From Nitratireductor sp. (GTDB lineage: Bacteria > Pseudomonadota > Alphaproteobacteria > Rhizobiales > Rhizobiaceae), in contig NZ_CP051236.1 of the NCBI RefSeq assembly GCF_017794765.1, positions 3,562,691-3,626,690 on the forward strand: a stretch of DNA of 64,000 nt, read 5' to 3'. Each line of letters begins with the position of its first letter. The first letter of the stretch is position 1. This document shows, in pieces, positions 34,996 through 44,380 of the stretch. The notes under the pieces are model-generated. The model made no database searches and was not told where the DNA came from. It worked only from the letters and a program-made list of their open reading frames with translations. The position numbers and the translations under genes were made by a program.

Positions 34996-35676
34996 TCAGT
35001 CACAAAGCGGACGAAGCAGCGTTTGGGTCGCCTTGATATCCTGGCTGATGGCGTCGCACACGCCCGCAGCATCGCGTTTGCGCAGTGCCAAGATAATGTC
35101 GTGATGGTGGCGCGTGTAGGTTTCGCCTTCGCGTGAGCGCAGGGCTGGCTCCAGATGACGTGTCAGCATGCGCATATAGGGGCCGAAACGCAGCCACAAC
35201 GTCTCGGCCAGCTGCATCAACACCTCAGAGCCGGAGCTCTGGTACAGTGTGAAGTGAAACTCCTGGTTCTTCACCAGCATCGTGTAGATGCTTTCCTCGT
35301 GACTTGATGTCTCGTGCGCTTTCACCAGTTCTTCCAGCGCCGTGATGTCAGCCTCACTGCAGTTTGGGGTCGCGAGCTCCGCGGCCAGGCCCTCGACGGC
35401 GATGCGCGCGCGGCAGAGATCGTCGAGCCGGGCCTTGCTTATGGCGGGAACACATGCCGAGCCATTGGCGGCGATTTCCAGCGCGTTTTCTGCGGCCAGG
35501 CGACGTAGCGCCTCCCGCACCGGCATGTGGCTGGTGCCAAAACTGTCCGCCAGAGATGCTATGGTGAGCGTCTGGCCTGGATCGAAGCGGCCGACCATCA
35601 GCGCGTGGCGAAGCTGCTGGTAGACACCATCCTGTATGGTGACGCGTCTGGATACCGGAACGAATTCGCCTTCCAT
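34996..35676 (-). CDS. GntR family transcriptional regulator, FCD type
   Basis: A 226-residue regulator with the winged helix at about 12-75 (VYQQLRHALMVGRFDPGQTL, SHMPVREALRRLAAENAL) and an all-helical FCD effector domain with metal-site residues (EFHFTLYQSSG, TRHHHDIILAL). ATG 35676 and a GTG one codon earlier are both possible starts. It precedes the PEP-mutase-family gene on the same strand (110 bp gap), so that gene is its likely target. Confidence 0.9.
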   Translation of the reverse strand: MEGEFVPVSRRVTIQDGVYQQLRHALMVGRFDPGQTLTIASLADSFGTSHMPVREALRRLAAENALEIAANGSACVPAISKARLDDLCRARIAVEGLAAELATPNCSEADITALEELVKAHETSSHEESIYTMLVKNQEFHFTLYQSSGSEVLMQLAETLWLRFGPYMRMLTRHLEPALRSREGETYTRHHHDIILALRKRDAAGVCDAISQDIKATQTLLRPLCD

Positions 35677-35794
35677 CACCGTGCCACCCCTCGTCGGTCT
35701 CGCTTTTGCCGATACAGCTTCTGTGCGTATCAGCTAACGATCGACTAAGCGCGCTTTTCCAGTGTTGCAAGGTTTCCAGCCATGCGGATGCTTT

Positions 35795-35808
35795 AAATCA
35801 CATGATTT
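35795..35808. promoter_or_regulatory. palindrome upstream of FCD regulator
   Basis: AAATCA-CA-TGATTT, a perfect 6-bp-arm palindrome 119 bp upstream of the FCD regulator start, in the 202-bp region between that gene and the ABC ATPase end. Possible GntR site; weak support. Confidence 0.3.
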
Positions 35809-35878
35809 CGTCGCAAAATGATACAGTGTTTTCTGGAGGCGGCCACAGGAATTCGCCGTCTTTCTATGTTCATCATTC

Positions 35879-36889
35879 TCAGCTGGTCTGGCGGATTGCC
35901 TGTCCCTGGTCGTCGAAACGGAAGACACGGTTATCGTCGAACTTCGCGTGCACGGTGCTGTCAATTTCGAAATTCTGTTCGCCGAACAGCCGCGCACAGA
36001 TCAGGCCTGCGGCACCGCAGTCGAGATAGACATTTGTGTCCGCACCCAGGTGCTCGATGTGCGAGACGCGGCCGGAAATGTCTCCGCCCGAAGGCACGAG
36101 TGAAATGTGCTCGGGGCGGATGCCGATTGTCCTGGCATCTCCACGGGAGAGATGGCTGGCCTCAATGAAATTCATCTGAGGCGAGCCGATGAAACCGGCA
36201 ACGAAGAGGTTCGCCGGATCGTTGTAGAGCTCCATGGGCGTGCCCACCTGCTCGATCTTTCCGCCATTCAGAACGACAATGCGGTCTGCCAGCGTCATCG
36301 CTTCGGTCTGATCATGGGTTACATAGACCATGGTCGCGCCCAGTTCGCGGTGCAGGCGCGCGATTTCAAGCCGCGTGTTGACGCGCAGTGCGGCATCGAG
36401 ATTGGAGAGCGGCTCGTCGAACAGAAAGAGCTTGGGCTTGCGCACCACGGCGCGGCCGATGGCAACGCGCTGGCGCTGGCCGCCTGAAAGCTCTGCCGGC
36501 CGCCGGTCGAGATAGGGTTCGAGCGACAGCATCTTCGAGGCAAAATCCACGCGCTCGGCAATGTGGGCGGCCGGGTGTTTCGCCTGTTTCAGGCCGAGGC
36601 TCATATTGTCACGCACGGTCAGGTGCGGATAGAGCGCATAGGTCTGGAACACCATGGCGATGCCGCGCTTCGACGGTGGCGTCGAGCTCACCTCTGAACC
36701 GTCGATCTCCACGCTCCCGCCGCTGGCGTCTTCAAGCCCGGCGATGATGCGCAGAAGGGTGGATTTGCCACAGCCGGACGGGCCGACAAAGATGACGAAT
36801 TCGCCGTCCTGAACCTGGAGGTCCACGCCCTTGATGACGTCGACCTGGCCGAACGACTTGGTGATGTTCTTGAGTGCAAGTGAGCCCAC
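35879..36889 (-). CDS. ABC transporter ATP-binding protein, sugar type (UgpC/MsmK-like)
   Basis: A 336-residue ATPase with GTG start at 36889. Walker A GPSGCGKST (about 36-44), signature LSGGQRQRVAIGRA (about 134), Walker B LFLFDEPLSNLDA and H-loop VYVTHDQTEAMTLADR are intact. The C-terminal MalK-like TOBE domain (TIGIRPEHISLV) marks the carbohydrate family. It is the last gene of the operon 41057-35879 and energises the two permeases upstream. Confidence 0.93.
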   Translation of the reverse strand: MGSLALKNITKSFGQVDVIKGVDLQVQDGEFVIFVGPSGCGKSTLLRIIAGLEDASGGSVEIDGSEVSSTPPSKRGIAMVFQTYALYPHLTVRDNMSLGLKQAKHPAAHIAERVDFASKMLSLEPYLDRRPAELSGGQRQRVAIGRAVVRKPKLFLFDEPLSNLDAALRVNTRLEIARLHRELGATMVYVTHDQTEAMTLADRIVVLNGGKIEQVGTPMELYNDPANLFVAGFIGSPQMNFIEASHLSRGDARTIGIRPEHISLVPSGGDISGRVSHIEHLGADTNVYLDCGAAGLICARLFGEQNFEIDSTVHAKFDDNRVFRFDDQGQAIRQTS

Positions 36890-36898
36890 GGTTTCGTC

Positions 36899-37963
36899 CT
36901 AGAGTTCGATTTCCTTGCCGCTTCGCACGCTTTCGTCGGCGGCGAGGCAGATGTTGAGGGATTGCACGGCGTCATTCATGTGCCGTGAAAGGTCGAGGTT
37001 TTCGCGGATGGCTTTCAGGACGAAGGCCTGTTCGCGGTCGCACAGTTCCTGATGCCCCGGTTCGCCTTCCATGGACAGGAGCGTGTCCTCATGGGCGAAA
37101 CGCCCCCCGGCATCTGTCTCGGCTCTGTGAATGCGTATGCGCGATGTCTGCGTGTGTGCGTCGATATCGTCCGACTTCGCGCCTTCGTCCATGACGATGG
37201 AGACGCAGCCATTCGGTGAAACGATATCCTTCACGAAGAAGGCGGTCTCCGACATCATCGGACCCCAGCCGGCCTCGTACCAGCCGACCGAACCATCGTC
37301 GAACATCACCTGGAAATGTCCGTAATTGTACATGTCGGAGGCGATCTCGTCTGAAAGCCGGACGCCCATGCCGCGCACCTTGACCGGCTTCGCATCGGTG
37401 ATCTGGCACATCACGTCCACATAGTGCACGCCGCAGTCGACGATGGGTGGTGTCGTCTGCATGAGCTGCTTGTGGGTCATCCAGGTGGGACCGGAGGATT
37501 GCTGGTTGAGGTTGAGCCGGAACACGTAAGGACCGCCAAGTCCGCGCGCCTCCTCGATCAGTTTCACCCAGGAGGGGTGATGGCGCAGGATGTACCCCAC
37601 CACGAGCTTGCGCTTGTGCGTTGTCGCCGTCTCCACCACGCGCCTTGCATCGGCAACATTCGTTGCAAGCGGCTTTTCGACGAAAACATGCGCACCCGCT
37701 TCCATGGCCGCAATGGCATAGGGGGCATGGCTGTCCGAATAGGTGTTGATTGAAGCCAGATCCGGTCGTGTTTCGGTCAGCGTCTCTTCGAAATTGGTCG
37801 AGTGTCGATAGCCCTTCAGCGCATCCGGCAGATCCGGTTTTGAGCGGCTCACGAGCCCCACGATTTCGAAACCGGGATTGGCGTGATAGGCGAGCGCATG
37901 GCTCATGCCCATATTGCCGAGGCCTGCAACCAGCACCCGGACCGGCTTTTCCTGCGCGCTCAT
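36899..37963 (-). CDS. Gfo/Idh/MocA family oxidoreductase
   Basis: A 354-residue NAD(P)-dependent sugar oxidoreductase. The Rossmann motif is VAGLGNMGMSHA (about 11-22) and the catalytic lysine is in VFVEKPLATN (about 91-100), with the distal HYVDVMCQ (about 197) supplying His and Asp. It is inside the ABC sugar operon and starts with a 4-nt overlap of the permease stop. It may convert the imported amino sugar or a derivative to the N-acetylglucosamine route; substrate unknown. Confidence 0.9.
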   Translation of the reverse strand: MSAQEKPVRVLVAGLGNMGMSHALAYHANPGFEIVGLVSRSKPDLPDALKGYRHSTNFEETLTETRPDLASINTYSDSHAPYAIAAMEAGAHVFVEKPLATNVADARRVVETATTHKRKLVVGYILRHHPSWVKLIEEARGLGGPYVFRLNLNQQSSGPTWMTHKQLMQTTPPIVDCGVHYVDVMCQITDAKPVKVRGMGVRLSDEIASDMYNYGHFQVMFDDGSVGWYEAGWGPMMSETAFFVKDIVSPNGCVSIVMDEGAKSDDIDAHTQTSRIRIHRAETDAGGRFAHEDTLLSMEGEPGHQELCDREQAFVLKAIRENLDLSRHMNDAVQSLNICLAADESVRSGKEIEL

Positions 37964-38799
37964 TTCACCGCTCCCGAGGTAATGCCGCGGATCAGCTGGC
38001 GCGAAAAGATCAGATAGAGGATCAGCACCGGCAGGATGGCGAGCGAGAGTGCCGCCAGAACCGCATTCCAGTTGGTGACGAACTGGCCGATGAAGACCTG
38101 CGCGCCGAGCGTGATGGTTTTTGTTGCCTCGGCCGGCGCCAGGATCAGCGGGAACCAGAGATCGTTCCAGATTGGGATCATGGTGAAAACCGCGACCGTC
38201 GCCATTGCGGGCCGCACCAGCGGCAGGACGAGGCGGAAGAAGATGCGGTACTCGCTAAGCCCGTCGATGCGACCGGCATTCTTCAGATCATCGGACACCT
38301 GCCGCATGAACTCCGACAGGATGAAGACAGCGAGCGGCAGGCCCTGCGCCGTGTAGACGAGGATCAGCGAGGTGAGCGTGTTGACGAGGCCGGAGGCGGC
38401 CATCATCTGCAGGATCGCCACCGTGCCGAGCCGGATCGGGATCATGATGCCAAGCGCCAGGTAAAGGCCCATCAGCGAATTGCCCTTGAAGCGGTATTCG
38501 GCAAGCGCGAAGGCAGCCATGGCCCCAAACAGGAGCACCATGAAGAGCGACACCACCGTCACGATGAAGCTGTTCTGGAAATAGAGCAGGAAATCGCCCT
38601 GTTTCAGAACTGTTTCGAAGCCGACCAGGCTGAAGGTGTCCGCATTGGGAAGCTCCAGCGGTGTACGGAAGATCGCCTTGCGCGACTTGAAGGCGTTGAT
38701 GACGATGACGAACACCGGAAAGAGCGCGATTATCGTGTATGTCGCCAGAACCGCGTGGGCGGCAATGGAACGAACGGGGGAATGCCTGGCTGTGCTCAT
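37960..38799 (-). CDS. ABC sugar transporter permease (MalG-like)
   Basis: A 279-residue inner-membrane permease with six helices. Start ATG 38799 (MSTARHSPVRS) has GGGAGA upstream; the longer frame is antisense shadow of no use. The EAA loop is NAGRIDGLSEYRIFFRLVLP (about 180-199). It pairs with the permease at 38813 and ends overlapping the oxidoreductase start (ATGA). Confidence 0.92.
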   Translation of the reverse strand: MSTARHSPVRSIAAHAVLATYTIIALFPVFVIVINAFKSRKAIFRTPLELPNADTFSLVGFETVLKQGDFLLYFQNSFIVTVVSLFMVLLFGAMAAFALAEYRFKGNSLMGLYLALGIMIPIRLGTVAILQMMAASGLVNTLTSLILVYTAQGLPLAVFILSEFMRQVSDDLKNAGRIDGLSEYRIFFRLVLPLVRPAMATVAVFTMIPIWNDLWFPLILAPAEATKTITLGAQVFIGQFVTNWNAVLAALSLAILPVLILYLIFSRQLIRGITSGAVK

Positions 38800-38812
38800 C
38801 GGTTTCTCCCGC

Positions 38813-39736
38813 TCAGAACTGGTAGCGGCGCAGCCGCGTCTGGATGCCGAACAGATAGATCGACACGCCGATGAGAATGATGGCGAACATGGCAGTGGCA
38901 ATCGCCGCGCCAAGATTCGGGTCGCCAAGCTGAAGCTGGAAGCCGAAGAAGGTGCGGAACATGAACGTGCCAAGAATATCGGTTGAGAAATCCGGCCCCG
39001 CCAGCGCGCCCTGCGTGGCGTAGATCAGGTCGAAGGCGTTGAAATTGCCAACAAAGGTCAGGATCGAGATAATGCCGATGGCCGGCAGGATCAGTGGCAG
39101 CTTTACCTTCCAGAACTGTGACATGCCGGTGATGCCGTCGCACTCGGCGGCTTCGAGAAGCTCGTCGGGAATGGAAAGAAGCGCTGCATAGATCAGCATC
39201 ATCGGAATGCCGACGAACTGCCAGACCGAGATGAGCGCCAGCGTGGTCAATGCATAGGCTTCCTTGCCAAGCCACGGCTGGAAAAGGCTTTTGAGGCCAA
39301 CGAGATCAAGGAGGTTCGGCGCCACGCCCCAGAGCGGGCTCAGGATGAGCTTCCAGGCGAAGCCGGCAATCACGAAGGAGAGGATCGTCGGTATGAAGAT
39401 GGCCGTGCGATAGAACGAGCGCATGCGCAGCCGCGGGCTGGAAAGAAGCGCCGCAAGCAGAATGCCGATCGGGTTCTGCACGATCATGTGCACGATGAAG
39501 AACCAGGTGTTGTTCTTGAGCGCGTTCCAGAACTGATCCGACCATTGCGGATCTCCGAACAGGGCCCGGAAATTCTGAAGGCCGACAAAGACCTGGCTAT
39601 TTTCCACCTCGCTGTAGAGAGCAAGTTGCAACGTGCTGAACAGCGGGATGATCATGATCGCCGTGTAGATCAGAACGGCAGGGGCCAGAAACACGGCAAT
39701 GTGCCAGCGTCGGGGCTTCTTTGTCGCTTGGGACAT
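38813..39736 (-). CDS. ABC sugar transporter permease (MalF-like)
   Basis: A 307-residue permease with six helices (first at about 14-34, VFLAPAVLIYTAIMIIPLF). The EAA loop is EAAECDGITGMSQFWKVKLP (about 198-217). Stop and the next permease start are 13 bp apart. It follows the binding protein gene by 64 bp. Confidence 0.92.
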   Translation of the reverse strand: MSQATKKPRRWHIAVFLAPAVLIYTAIMIIPLFSTLQLALYSEVENSQVFVGLQNFRALFGDPQWSDQFWNALKNNTWFFIVHMIVQNPIGILLAALLSSPRLRMRSFYRTAIFIPTILSFVIAGFAWKLILSPLWGVAPNLLDLVGLKSLFQPWLGKEAYALTTLALISVWQFVGIPMMLIYAALLSIPDELLEAAECDGITGMSQFWKVKLPLILPAIGIISILTFVGNFNAFDLIYATQGALAGPDFSTDILGTFMFRTFFGFQLQLGDPNLGAAIATAMFAIILIGVSIYLFGIQTRLRRYQF

Positions 39737-39800
39737 GGAACGTCTCTCTATGATCCGGGCCCGCGCGAAAGGCGGACCCGGTTTTGTTCAGAGCTTGCGC

Positions 39801-41057
39801 TTACTGCTGCGGCTCGTACCAGCCGGCAAGGCCGTCCTGAAGCTGCTTTGCGCCGTCTTCAGGTGTCTGGGCGCCCCGCAGAACGTTGGCGGAAACGTTC
39901 CACATTTCGTTCCACAGGTTCGGCGTACCGCGCGAAAGGATCTGGTGCGCGGGACGAATGGTCGATTTGCAGTTTTCGCGCCAGGAGACGAACTCCTTGG
40001 CGAGCGGGTCTTCCATCTCCACGGTTTCGTTGGACAGAGAGAAGAAGCCCGGCAGCGAATTGGCGTAGAGCGAGGCGAATTCAGCCGATCCGACCCAGTT
40101 CAGGAAGGTGCGGGCAGCTTCCGGGTTCTCGGTCTTGGCGTTCATGCCGATGCCGATATCCGTGTGGTCGGAAATGTAGCACTCGTCGCCCGCATTCTGC
40201 ACCGGCGGAGGGAATGCGCCAAGTTTGAAATCGGCCTGCTCGTTGAAGATGGCGATTTCCCAGGAACCGGCTGGGAAGATGGCCGCACGGCCAAGCGTGA
40301 AGAGGTTCTGGCTATCGGGATAGGCCTGCGCCTCGAAGCCGTCGCCCAGATAGGGAGCCCATTTGGCGATCTCGCGGAGCGGCTGGACCCACTGCTCGTC
40401 GGTGAGCTTCTGCTCGCCTGCGATCAGTGCCAGGCGGCCTTCCTCGCCCTTCCAGTAATTCGGACCGATATTGGTGTAGCCCATGGTTGCGGCTTCCCAC
40501 TGATCCTTTGCGCCCATGGCCATCGGGATATAGGTGCCGTCTTCCTTGATCTTGTCGAGAACCGCGTAGAATTCCTCATTGGTTTTCGGCGGCTCGATGC
40601 CAAGCTCCTCAAAGGCGTCTGCATTGTAGATGAAGCCGTGGATCACGGAGGCCATGGGCACGCAGAAGGTTGCCGAGCCGTCATCCGTGCTCCACGCGGC
40701 CTTGGCCACGTCGGAGAAGTTCGACATGTTCTCAAGGTCCTTGAGGTCCGTAAGATGGCCTTTTTCATAGAGGCTGAGCGAGGCATCAAACGGGCGGCAT
40801 GTGACGAGATCCCCAGCCGTGCCGGCGTCGAGCTTGGAATTGAGAACGGCATTGTATTCGGTCGGCGCGCTCGGAGCGAAGTTCACCTTGATGCCGGGAT
40901 GCTTGGCCTCAAAGGCCGGGATCAGTTTTTCCTGCCAGATGGTCAGGTCGTCATTGCGCCAGCTTTCAATAGTGAGTTCGGCATCCTGTGCCATCGCCGT
41001 GCCGGTTGCACCCAGCATGGTCGCGGCAAGCAGTGCCAGTCTGGTGGATTTCATCAT
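39801..41057 (-). CDS. ABC transporter extracellular solute-binding protein, family 1
   Basis: A 418-residue periplasmic sugar receptor. Start ATG 41057 has AGGGAGA 6-7 nt upstream; signal peptide MMKSTRLALLAATMLGATG with cleavage after AMA. The fold shows the family pattern SVIHGFIYNADAFEELGI (about 130) and AIFPAGSWEIAIFN (about 245). As first gene of an operon divergent from an amino-sugar kinase and nagA, it probably binds N-acetylglucosamine or chito-oligosaccharides. Confidence 0.93.
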   Translation of the reverse strand: MMKSTRLALLAATMLGATGTAMAQDAELTIESWRNDDLTIWQEKLIPAFEAKHPGIKVNFAPSAPTEYNAVLNSKLDAGTAGDLVTCRPFDASLSLYEKGHLTDLKDLENMSNFSDVAKAAWSTDDGSATFCVPMASVIHGFIYNADAFEELGIEPPKTNEEFYAVLDKIKEDGTYIPMAMGAKDQWEAATMGYTNIGPNYWKGEEGRLALIAGEQKLTDEQWVQPLREIAKWAPYLGDGFEAQAYPDSQNLFTLGRAAIFPAGSWEIAIFNEQADFKLGAFPPPVQNAGDECYISDHTDIGIGMNAKTENPEAARTFLNWVGSAEFASLYANSLPGFFSLSNETVEMEDPLAKEFVSWRENCKSTIRPAHQILSRGTPNLWNEMWNVSANVLRGAQTPEDGAKQLQDGLAGWYEPQQ

Positions 41058-41460
41058 GGTAGTCTCCCTGTTTTGCTCAAGACGCATCTCCATGGCTCGG
41101 CAAGCATCATGGAGCGCGCTCTGGGCGCTGCTGAACTCGTCTGATGGAGGCAATTCGGCAGGGTTTTGGCCCCTACAAAGCCTTGTCAGCGCTTCCGGTT
41201 TGACATGTGCGTGTACGGGAACGTTCTTCTGTGTCCCTTATACGCGCCGCTCCCCGGACCCCTCTGCATCCTCCAATGATGAAATTAAAGTCCAAAAAGA
41301 TACCATTTGTCCAGAGTGAATTCTGATCATTCGTTGGCGGGTTCTGCATGTTTTCGCATTTTTATATTTTTATCATGCACTTAAATCCGTTTTGACGGGT
41401 GTTGATTTTTTGTTGTTTCCTGAAGGTATCTTTTTGGTATTATGGTCGAGAGGAGCGATC
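41058..41460. promoter_or_regulatory. amino-sugar divergent control region with paired operators
   Basis: A 403-bp AT-rich region between the SBP and sugar-kinase starts. CCAAAAAGATACC (41292-41304) is the exact reverse complement of GGTATCTTTTTGG (41425-41437). Each copy faces one of the divergent operons, and the right copy continues as a GGTAT direct repeat. They are candidate sites for the GntR/UTRA regulator. I see no gene in the region. Confidence 0.6.
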
Positions 41461-42351
41461 ATGAGCGATTTCGTCATAGCGATAGATGGTGGAGGAACCA
41501 GTTGCCGGGCTGCGTTGGCTGATCGTCGTGGACGCGTGGTGGGCCGTGGCAAACAGGGATCCGCCAACATCTTCACCACATCGGATGCAATTGGCGCGAA
41601 CATCATCGCCGCCGCCGGTCAGGCTCTGGAGAATGCAGGGATCGACGGGAGCAAGCTGTCCGAGATACCCGCCTTTTTAGGCCTTGCGGGTATCAATGTG
41701 GGTGAGCGCCAGCGGGAACTTGCAAAGGCCCTTCCTTTTCGGGACACCCGGTTTGTTCACGATGGTCTGATTGCGCTGCAGGGCGCGCTGGGCGATGAGG
41801 ATGGCGTAATGGCCATCCTGGGCACCGGCTCGGTTTATGTGGCGCGCATGGACGGGACGCTGCGGAATGTGGGCGGCTGGGGTTTTGCGATCGGCGATCA
41901 GGCAAGCGGCGCAGTAATCGGCAGGACGTTGCTGCAACAGACGCTACTTGCCCATGATGGAATTCTCGAACACACGGCGCTGAGCCGCGCAGTCATGGCG
42001 CGTTTTGATGATGACCCTGAAGCCATGGTGGAATTTGCCCAGCAGGATGCTCGTCCTGCCGACTATGGCGCCTTCGCCCCAATGATTTTCGAGTACGACA
42101 CCAGGGGTGACCTGCTTGCCAGGAACATTCTGCTCGATGCCGTGCGGGACATTACCATGGCGCTCGATGCCGTGGTTTTCGAAGGCTGTGAAAGGCTTTG
42201 TCTCCTGGGAGGGCTGGCACACGAATATGCCAAGCGGCTTGCACCACGTCATAGGGCCATCCTGACCGATCCCCGGGGCGATGCTCTTGCAGGCGCGGTT
42301 CAACTGGCGTTGCGCGCGTTTCCGCTTGAGACGGTCGGGGAGAAACGCTGA
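41461..42351 (+). CDS. BadF/BadG-family sugar kinase, probably N-acetylglucosamine kinase
   Basis: A 296-residue kinase of the ASKHA fold. Start ATG 41461 has GAGGAG 5-6 nt upstream. Phosphate motifs DGGGTSCRAALAD (about 8-20) and ILGTGSVYVAR (about 116), with GGWGFAIGDQASG (about 136), match N-acetylglucosamine kinases. Its stop overlaps the next ATG by one base. With NagA two genes on, it would make GlcNAc-6-phosphate from imported sugar; the exact hexosamine is inferred. Confidence 0.87.
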   Translation: MSDFVIAIDGGGTSCRAALADRRGRVVGRGKQGSANIFTTSDAIGANIIAAAGQALENAGIDGSKLSEIPAFLGLAGINVGERQRELAKALPFRDTRFVHDGLIALQGALGDEDGVMAILGTGSVYVARMDGTLRNVGGWGFAIGDQASGAVIGRTLLQQTLLAHDGILEHTALSRAVMARFDDDPEAMVEFAQQDARPADYGAFAPMIFEYDTRGDLLARNILLDAVRDITMALDAVVFEGCERLCLLGGLAHEYAKRLAPRHRAILTDPRGDALAGAVQLALRAFPLETVGEKR

Positions 42352-43109
42352 TGACAGACCCAGGCCTCTTTTCCGCAGATCGGGTGGCGGCCATGGGGTC
42401 AGGCCCCCTTTATCTGCGTTTGCGCCGCTTGCTCGAAGACGCAATTGCGGGCGGGGTGTTGCAGGAAGGAGAAGCCCTGCCGACAGAGCGTGACATCGCT
42501 GAGTTGACAGAGTTAAGTCGTGTAACCGTGCGTCGAGCGGTTGACGATCTGGTGAAGCAGGGACGGCTGATCCGCCGGCACGGGTCGGGCACCTTCGTTG
42601 CGCCGGCGGTTTCCCGTGTTGAACAATCCCTGTCACTTCTGACCTCGTTTACCGAGGATATGGCGCGGCGGGGCCTCACCTCGCGCTCTGAATGGCTGGA
42701 GCGCATCGTTGCTGCACCGTCTCCTGATGAGATGATGGTGCTGGGCCTGTCCATGGGGGATACGGTCGCAAGACTGGAGCGACTACGCATCGCCGACGAT
42801 GTGCCGATGGCCATCGAGCGGGCCTCCATCATCGGCAGCTTCCTGCCTGATCCGGCTTCGGTGACACATTCGCTCTATGATGCGCTTGGCAAACGGTCGG
42901 CCCGTCCATGCCGCGCCACTCAACGGATCTCGGCTCGAAATGTGGATGAGCGGGAAGCTTCGCTTCTTAAGGTCGCTCCGGGGGAAGCCGCGCTCTATAT
43001 CGAACGCGTTTCCTACCTGCCCGATGGCCGGGTCATCGAATTCACCCGTTCGGTCTATCGCGGCGACGCATATGATTTCGTTGCCGAACTGAAGATTCCC
43101 GAGCGCTGA
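42351..43109 (+). CDS. GntR family regulator with UTRA domain (NagR/DasR-like)
   Basis: A 252-residue regulator. The winged helix lies at about 20-85 (LEDAIAGGVLQEGEALPTER, SRVTVRRAVDDLVKQGRL) and the UTRA effector domain at about 105-245. It is co-translated with the kinase (TGATG) and precedes nagA, so by context it senses an amino-sugar phosphate such as GlcNAc-6-P or GlcN-6-P. Likely targets are the paired sites at 41292 and 41425. Confidence 0.92.
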   Translation: MTDPGLFSADRVAAMGSGPLYLRLRRLLEDAIAGGVLQEGEALPTERDIAELTELSRVTVRRAVDDLVKQGRLIRRHGSGTFVAPAVSRVEQSLSLLTSFTEDMARRGLTSRSEWLERIVAAPSPDEMMVLGLSMGDTVARLERLRIADDVPMAIERASIIGSFLPDPASVTHSLYDALGKRSARPCRATQRISARNVDEREASLLKVAPGEAALYIERVSYLPDGRVIEFTRSVYRGDAYDFVAELKIPER

Positions 43110-43134
43110 CACACTCTGACAGTTGGAACCTAGC

Positions 43135-44295
43135 ATGTCTTCTTTCGCACTCGCCGGCGCGCGCATTTTTGACGGTGAAACCTGGTTCGAGAACCATGTT
43201 CTGATGGTCGACAATGGCCGGATCTCGGCCATCGAGGCGCGAGAAAAGGTTTCGCGCGAGTTACCGATACGCGATGCACGCGGCGCCATGATCGTTCCGG
43301 GTTTCATCGACCTTCAGGTCAACGGCGGTGGCGGGGTGATGTTCGACGGAAATTGCGGAGTGGACGGGCTCCGCGAGATCTGCCGTGCGCATGCGCGGTT
43401 CGGCACCACCGGTCTTTTGCCTACTTTGATTACCGATACGCGCGAAGCAACGGCCGTTTCAGTCGCTGCCGGGCTCGAAGCCGCACGGTCGGGCATGCCG
43501 GGATTTCTCGGCCTGCATCTGGAGGGGCCGCATCTTTCCATTGAACGGAAGGGCGCCCACGATCCGGCCCTGATCCGGCCGATGGAAGACGAGGACCTCG
43601 CCGCCTTGATCGAAGCGCGCAAAGGATTGCCGTCGTTGATGGTGACGCTTGCCCCGGAAAGCGCGACGGTCGATCAGGTGCGCGCCCTGGTGGATGGCGG
43701 TGTGAAGGTCAGTCTCGGCCACACGAACACCACCTGCAAAACCGCGCTGGCCTATGCGGAGGCCGGGGCGTCGCTTGTCACGCATCTCTTTAATGCGATG
43801 AGCCCGCTGACACACCGCGAGCCCGGTGTGGTGGGCGCAGCACTCCAGAGCGGCCAGCTTTGGGTGGGGATGATTGCCGATGGCGTTCATGTGGATCCGG
43901 TGGCCATCGGTGTCGCGCTGCGCGCCAAGAATGGCCCGGCGCGCCTCTTCGCCGTGACGGATGCCATGTCGACCATCGGGACGGACATGACGTCTTTCAC
44001 GCTGAACGGGCGGACCATCATGAGGGAGAATGGGCGCCTGACACTGGCGGATGGAACCCTGGCTGGCGCAGACATCGATATGATCTCCACGGTTGTCTAT
44101 CTTCACCGCACGGTCGGCCTGCCGCTGGAACAGGCACTGCGTATGGTAAGCGTTTATCCTGCCCAGGCCATTGGGCTCGATCGCTCCAGGGGTGGTCTCA
44201 CAGCGGGCAAAGAAGCCGACTTTGTCGTACTCGACGATGATCTCGGTGTCGTTTCGACATGGATCGGCGGTGAAGTGGCCCATTCGATCCTCTGA
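43135..44295 (+). CDS. nagA: N-acetylglucosamine-6-phosphate deacetylase
   Basis: A 386-residue amidohydrolase that removes acetate from GlcNAc-6-P. Start ATG 43135. PGFIDLQVNGGGG (about 57-69) has the Gln/Asn variant seen in single-metal NagA; LHLEGPHLS (about 124), SLGHTNTT (about 192), THLFNAMSPL (about 214) and VTDAMST (about 273) provide Glu, two His and catalytic Asp. The deaminase NagB for the next step is absent from this locus. Confidence 0.94.
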   Translation: MSSFALAGARIFDGETWFENHVLMVDNGRISAIEAREKVSRELPIRDARGAMIVPGFIDLQVNGGGGVMFDGNCGVDGLREICRAHARFGTTGLLPTLITDTREATAVSVAAGLEAARSGMPGFLGLHLEGPHLSIERKGAHDPALIRPMEDEDLAALIEARKGLPSLMVTLAPESATVDQVRALVDGGVKVSLGHTNTTCKTALAYAEAGASLVTHLFNAMSPLTHREPGVVGAALQSGQLWVGMIADGVHVDPVAIGVALRAKNGPARLFAVTDAMSTIGTDMTSFTLNGRTIMRENGRLTLADGTLAGADIDMISTVVYLHRTVGLPLEQALRMVSVYPAQAIGLDRSRGGLTAGKEADFVVLDDDLGVVSTWIGGEVAHSIL

Positions 44296-44316
44296 TCGGA
44301 ATCTTTATTTTTCCTC

Positions 44317-44347
44317 TTGAAGCTCTAGTGACTAGAGATCCTATCCT
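44317..44347 (+). promoter_or_regulatory. MerR-type metal-responsive promoter
   Basis: TTGAAG (-35, 44317-44322) and TATCCT (-10, 44342-44347) are separated by a long 19-bp spacer holding the 15-bp palindrome CTCTAGT-G-ACTAGAG (44323-44337). This is the classical architecture of ZntR, CadR and PbrR promoters. No merR-family gene lies in the window. Confidence 0.85.
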
Positions 44348-44380
44348 TGCCGTCATTGATTGATTGCAAGGAGAATCATC

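Noticed and set aside
39699..41144. 481-codon plus-strand open frame opposite the sugar-binding protein
   Set aside because: Antisense shadow; the minus-strand frame has signal peptide, ribosome site and family pattern.
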